Both the position numbers and the translations under genes were made by a program. A stretch of 64,000 nucleotides of DNA from Aquimarina megaterium XH134 (GTDB lineage Bacteria; Bacteroidota; Bacteroidia; Flavobacteriales; Flavobacteriaceae): contig NZ_JACB01000051.1 in NCBI RefSeq assembly GCF_000520975.1, positions 1 to 64,000 on the forward strand. Direction: 5' to 3'. The notes under the pieces are model-generated. The model did no database searches and was not told the DNA's origin. It saw only the letters and a list, made by a program, of their open reading frames with translations. Below, one piece after another: positions 61,363 to 64,000 of the stretch. Every line of letters begins with the position of its first letter. Positions within the stretch are counted from its first letter, which is position 1.

Positions 61363-62238
61363 ATGTCAGAACAAGAAATCGAAAAATATCATTTTCTAAA
61401 AGATGAACCTCAAAAGAGGCAGTTTGATATTTATGATTTGGCCGAATATCAAAAAACGAATTCTCAACATTCTTCAAAACCACATACACACAGTTTTTAT
61501 CAAATTATTTGGTTTAAAAGCAATAAAGGAAAGCACTTTATAGATTTTGAAGAGTATGATATTAAAAAAAACAGGATTTTTTTTATTGCTAAAAATCAGA
61601 TTCATTTTTTTGAAAAACGCCAGGATTATAGTGGTTTATTATTTCATTTTAATGAATCATTTATTTTAAATAATGAAACTGATATCAACTTTTTTCTTAC
61701 CTATTCTATATTCAATAATCATCAGGAACCCTTTTATCAGGTTCCTAATGAACAGGAGCACCAGATTTTAAGTTATTTTCAGCAAATAGAAAATGAAACG
61801 AAGAATAATGGTGAGTTTGGTAACCAAATGATTTTATCTAACGTACTAAAAGCTTTTTTGCTTCGTATAGAACGTGAGAAGCGAAAAAATGGTAAAACAA
61901 TCAAAACCGACTTAAGTCGTAATTTTACATATCTCAAGTTTAGAGATCTTTTAGAGCATAATTTTTATCAAAATTGGTCTGTATCCAATTATGCAGATCA
62001 GCTTTCCATTTCAACAAAAACACTTAATTCTATTATTAAATCTGAAATGGGGAAAACAACTTCGCAAGTGATTGCCGATAGGATCCTTTTGGAAGCCAAA
62101 AGAAAATTGATACATACTAATGCCCGCATAAACCAAATAGGGTATGATTTAGGGTTTCAAGATCCTTATTATTTTATCAAGTATTTTAAAAAACATCTTA
62201 AGATCTCTCCCTCAGAGTTTAGGAAAACGATTTCCTAA
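61363..62238 (+). CDS. AraC-family transcriptional regulator
   Basis: The 291-residue regulator has an N-terminal cupin-like ligand domain (KPHTHSFYQIIWFKSNKGKH) and a C-terminal AraC HTH pair (NYADQLSISTKTLNSIIKS, then RINQIGYDLGFQDPYYFIKYF and SPSEFRK). It likely activates nearby genes. The next gene encodes a small secreted protein with its own -7 box. Confidence 0.92.
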   Translation: MSEQEIEKYHFLKDEPQKRQFDIYDLAEYQKTNSQHSSKPHTHSFYQIIWFKSNKGKHFIDFEEYDIKKNRIFFIAKNQIHFFEKRQDYSGLLFHFNESFILNNETDINFFLTYSIFNNHQEPFYQVPNEQEHQILSYFQQIENETKNNGEFGNQMILSNVLKAFLLRIEREKRKNGKTIKTDLSRNFTYLKFRDLLEHNFYQNWSVSNYADQLSISTKTLNSIIKSEMGKTTSQVIADRILLEAKRKLIHTNARINQIGYDLGFQDPYYFIKYFKKHLKISPSEFRKTIS

Positions 62239-62289
62239 ATTTACTAATTATAGTAGGTTTTGTCCATTTTATTGGGTTTCGTTGCGAGC

Positions 62290-62297
62290 TACTTTTG
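62290..62297 (+). promoter_or_regulatory. -7 box of the small secreted protein gene
   Basis: TACTTTTG matches TAnnTTTG, 24 bp before the ATG at 62322. This rules against the in-frame TTG at 62295, which lies inside it. Confidence 0.55.
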
Positions 62298-62321
62298 TTC
62301 TGTAACAAAATTATAAATGCA

Positions 62322-62711
62322 ATGAAATCCAAATTTAAATTTTCGATCAGACTATTGCCAATATTTGCGACAATAGTGTTATTAACTTTAACATCAATGA
62401 CAATGGACAAAAAAGTAGAAACAAATGCCTATTTACAAATTACCCTGAAAATAAAATCAGAAAATCGAGAACGTGCTGCTGGTATTTATCTTAAATACAA
62501 AGAGCCATTTTTAAAACAAATCAAAGGAGCAGTATCAAAAGAATTGATCTTAAGAAACCAAGATGTACAGGTGATGCATGGTTTTGAATCAGAAGCTGAT
62601 GCAAAAACATACCTGTCATCGAACTTATTTGAAAAAGATGTAGTTAGAGAATTAAAACCTTATTTAGAAAGTGCCCCAGATGTTAGAATCTATTCTGTTT
62701 TTAGAAATTAG
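62322..62711 (+). CDS. Small secreted dimeric-barrel-like protein
   Basis: The protein of 129 residues has an N-terminal signal/anchor (LLPIFATIVLLTLTS). Its later part resembles the dimeric alpha-beta barrel group with antibiotic-biosynthesis-monooxygenase-type proteins (LQITLKIKS, MHGFESEADAKTYL, IYSVFRN). It lies behind the AraC regulator. No catalytic residue can be assigned. Confidence 0.6.
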   Translation: MKSKFKFSIRLLPIFATIVLLTLTSMTMDKKVETNAYLQITLKIKSENRERAAGIYLKYKEPFLKQIKGAVSKELILRNQDVQVMHGFESEADAKTYLSSNLFEKDVVRELKPYLESAPDVRIYSVFRN

Positions 62712-62876
62712 AACCTAATCTCTTTAGAAAAGGAGCTACCTACAGTGGCTATTTTTGTATGCAATGGAAGGCAATTTGAGTTTGGGATCAAATTGTCTTC
62801 TGTTTTTTTGTAACTCAATACTCATACTATTTATAATACAACCGATAATGCTATCTATACATATATATTATTTTTA

Positions 62877-62907
62877 TTGATTTATTGCTACACTTTATGT
62901 AGCTTTG
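62877..62907 (+). promoter_or_regulatory. Promoter of hxlR-nudC
   Basis: TTG at 62877-62879, a 20-bp spacer and TAGCTTTG at 62900-62907 fit the Bacteroidetes promoter. It places transcription just before the ATG at 62934. Confidence 0.75.
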
Positions 62908-62926
62908 CTATTAAATATGTAGCAAT
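62884..62926. promoter_or_regulatory. Three-half-site operator overlapping the hxlR promoter
   Basis: ATTGCTACA (62884-62892) and TGTAGCAAT (62918-62926) are exact 9-bp complements. A third half-site TGTAGC (62898-62903) also pairs with GCTACA (62887-62892). They cover the spacer, -7 box and start of transcription, so a bound protein would block the promoter. Confidence 0.65.
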
Positions 62927-62933
62927 TTATAAT

Positions 62934-63266
62934 ATGGCAACACCAAAACCAGGAAAACCAGTTAGAGGATCAAAAACCGGACAACCTATCATGGCTCTTT
63001 TTGATCTGTTAGGAAGAAGTTGGGCTATGGGAATAATATGGCATTTGTATAGAGGCCCAAGTACATTTAGGAAGTTACAAGAATATTGCGAATCAATTTC
63101 TCCCACTACACTAAATAAGAGATTAAAGGAGTTGACAGAGTCTCATCTTATTGAGCGTTCTATTGATGGATATATGTTAACTAAGCAAGGGAAAGAGTTA
63201 TTCGAATTATTATCTCCACTAGGTAAATGGGCAAAAACCTGGGCAAATAACTATACCTCGAAATGA
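62934..63266 (+). CDS. HxlR-family winged-helix regulator
   Basis: The regulator of 110 residues has the HxlR fold: DLLGRSWAMGIIWHLYRGP, FRKLQEYC, ISPTTLNKRLKELTESHLIE and YMLTKQGKELFELLSPLGKW. I use the ATG at 62934; an earlier in-frame ATG at 62877 lies inside the promoter. It overlaps nudC by 4 bp (ATGA). The palindromic half-sites at its promoter suggest it controls itself and nudC. Confidence 0.9.
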   Translation: MATPKPGKPVRGSKTGQPIMALFDLLGRSWAMGIIWHLYRGPSTFRKLQEYCESISPTTLNKRLKELTESHLIERSIDGYMLTKQGKELFELLSPLGKWAKTWANNYTSK

Positions 63267-64000
63267 AAAAACAATATTATAGTAATCCATTTTTTGATAG
63301 AGCAGCTGAAAACAGAAGAACTCCTTTAGCAATTTCTGCAAATGATGTTTTGATTATTTCGTTTCAACATAAATTTTATTTCTTTCAAGAAAAGGAAAGA
63401 AAAGAATTGGCCTTATTTCCATTAGAATTATTTAAACAGGTTTCTCTTAACAGTTCTTTTTTAGGAGTACAGAAAGACAAAAAAATATGGACAGTCGACT
63501 TAACAGAAACAGATGTAAAAAGTGTTTCAAAAATTTTAAAAGGAGGTTGGTTTTATGATGTTCGGGATTTGGTGGATCAATTAGAAAATGAACAGGCAGC
63601 ACTTTTAGCTTATGCTTTAGGGATAAATAAGTGGCATCAAATAACTAGGTTTTGTGGTGCTTGTGGAGCAGATACCAAAAGCTGGGAAAATGGACATAGC
63701 AAAAAATGTGAAAACCCAAAATGCTCTACTATTTTCTATCCACAAATCTCACCAGCTATTATTGTACTTATTGAGTATAAACCAAAAGAAGGACAACCAT
63801 TATGCTTATTGAATAAAAGAAAAATTGATAATGGATATATGTGTTCCACATTTGCAGGATTTGTCGAAATTGGAGAAAGCCTTGAAGATGCTGTGGTAAG
63901 AGAAATGAAAGAAGAAGTGAATGTAGATGTAACTAATTTACGCTATGTGGATTCGCAACCATGGTCATTTTCATCTTCTTTAATGATGGGGTTTGTTGCC
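63263..64000 (+). CDS. nudC: NAD+ diphosphatase NudC (cut by window end)
   Basis: The first 246 residues run to the window edge. A zinc ribbon (FCGACGADTKSW, then CENPKC) starts near residue 131. The Nudix box GFVEIGESLEDAVVREMKEEV lies near 200-220, and SQPWSFSSSLMMGF is the NudC-specific tail. It splits NAD(H), or NAD-capped RNA 5' ends, to NMN and AMP. It overlaps the HxlR regulator gene, so the two are one operon. Confidence 0.93.
   Translation, partial: MKKQYYSNPFFDRAAENRRTPLAISANDVLIISFQHKFYFFQEKERKELALFPLELFKQVSLNSSFLGVQKDKKIWTVDLTETDVKSVSKILKGGWFYDVRDLVDQLENEQAALLAYALGINKWHQITRFCGACGADTKSWENGHSKKCENPKCSTIFYPQISPAIIVLIEYKPKEGQPLCLLNKRKIDNGYMCSTFAGFVEIGESLEDAVVREMKEEVNVDVTNLRYVDSQPWSFSSSLMMGFVA

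Overview
The window is chromosomal DNA of a marine-type member of the Flavobacteriaceae (Bacteroidetes), possibly an Aquimarina-like genus; the genus is a guess. The sequence is AT-rich. It carries SusC/SusD pairs, the gliding and type IX secretion genes gldJ and porV, Bacteroidetes-type promoters (TTG about 19-20 bp before TAnnTTTG), an ECF sigma/FecR pair, and many SPII lipoproteins. I see no prophage, insertion sequence, CRISPR array or rRNA. There is one tRNA (Val, UAC).

Region by region. 1-3.6 kb: a Tat-exported GH109-like oxidoreductase-fold glycosidase, a galactokinase-like GHMP kinase and a sugar nucleotidyltransferase, which look like an amino-sugar salvage unit. 3.6-6.3 kb: two unlike small peptides with double-glycine leaders flank a membrane TPR/AraC regulator. 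Three copies of an ~18-bp element lie upstream of these genes, and convergent terminators close both sides. 6.3-14 kb: housekeeping genes: acyl-CoA dehydrogenase, Glu/Leu/Phe/Val dehydrogenase, NhaB, ExbB-ExbD-TonB-FolC, and tRNA-Val with its own promoter and terminator.

14.2-38.9 kb: a large polysaccharide utilisation locus. It begins with divergent ECF sigma and FecR anti-sigma genes and an STN-containing SusC transducer with SusD. It then encodes GH20 hexosaminidase, a gluconolactonase-like propeller, an esterase, a VCBS/ASPIC lipoprotein, a GntP permease, RidA, a D-threonine aldolase/D-serine dehydratase-type PLP enzyme, a broken small secreted-protein gene, an M19 dipeptidase-type amidohydrolase, KDG kinase, KDPG aldolase, GH18 chitinase, an aldo/keto reductase, a Tat-exported TIM-barrel protein and an SDR. 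Read together, this fits a route from chitin-type oligosaccharides through an oxidised amino sugar (N-acetylglucosaminate, glucosaminate) to 2-keto-3-deoxygluconate, pyruvate and glyceraldehyde-3-phosphate. That route is my inference.

39-50 kb: conserved flavobacterial core genes: a DUF2652 protein, murF, gldJ, divergent porV, cdd, pyruvate dehydrogenase E1-alpha and E2, an M28 peptidase and an SDR. 50-64 kb: a mixed stretch with a beta/gamma-crystallin-like calcium-binding lipoprotein, a two-gene membrane/lipoprotein unit whose first gene has no ATG start, a DUF4349 lipoprotein, a SprT-like protein, ManC, a DUF389 membrane protein, a small XRE regulator between two membrane proteins, a GNAT acetyltransferase, a DUF4269 protein, an alpha/beta hydrolase, an AraC regulator, and an HxlR regulator overlapping nudC, which runs off the window end.

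The best leads are the paired RiPP-like peptides with a shared regulatory element, the oxidative amino-sugar route, and the three-half-site operator in front of the HxlR-nudC pair.
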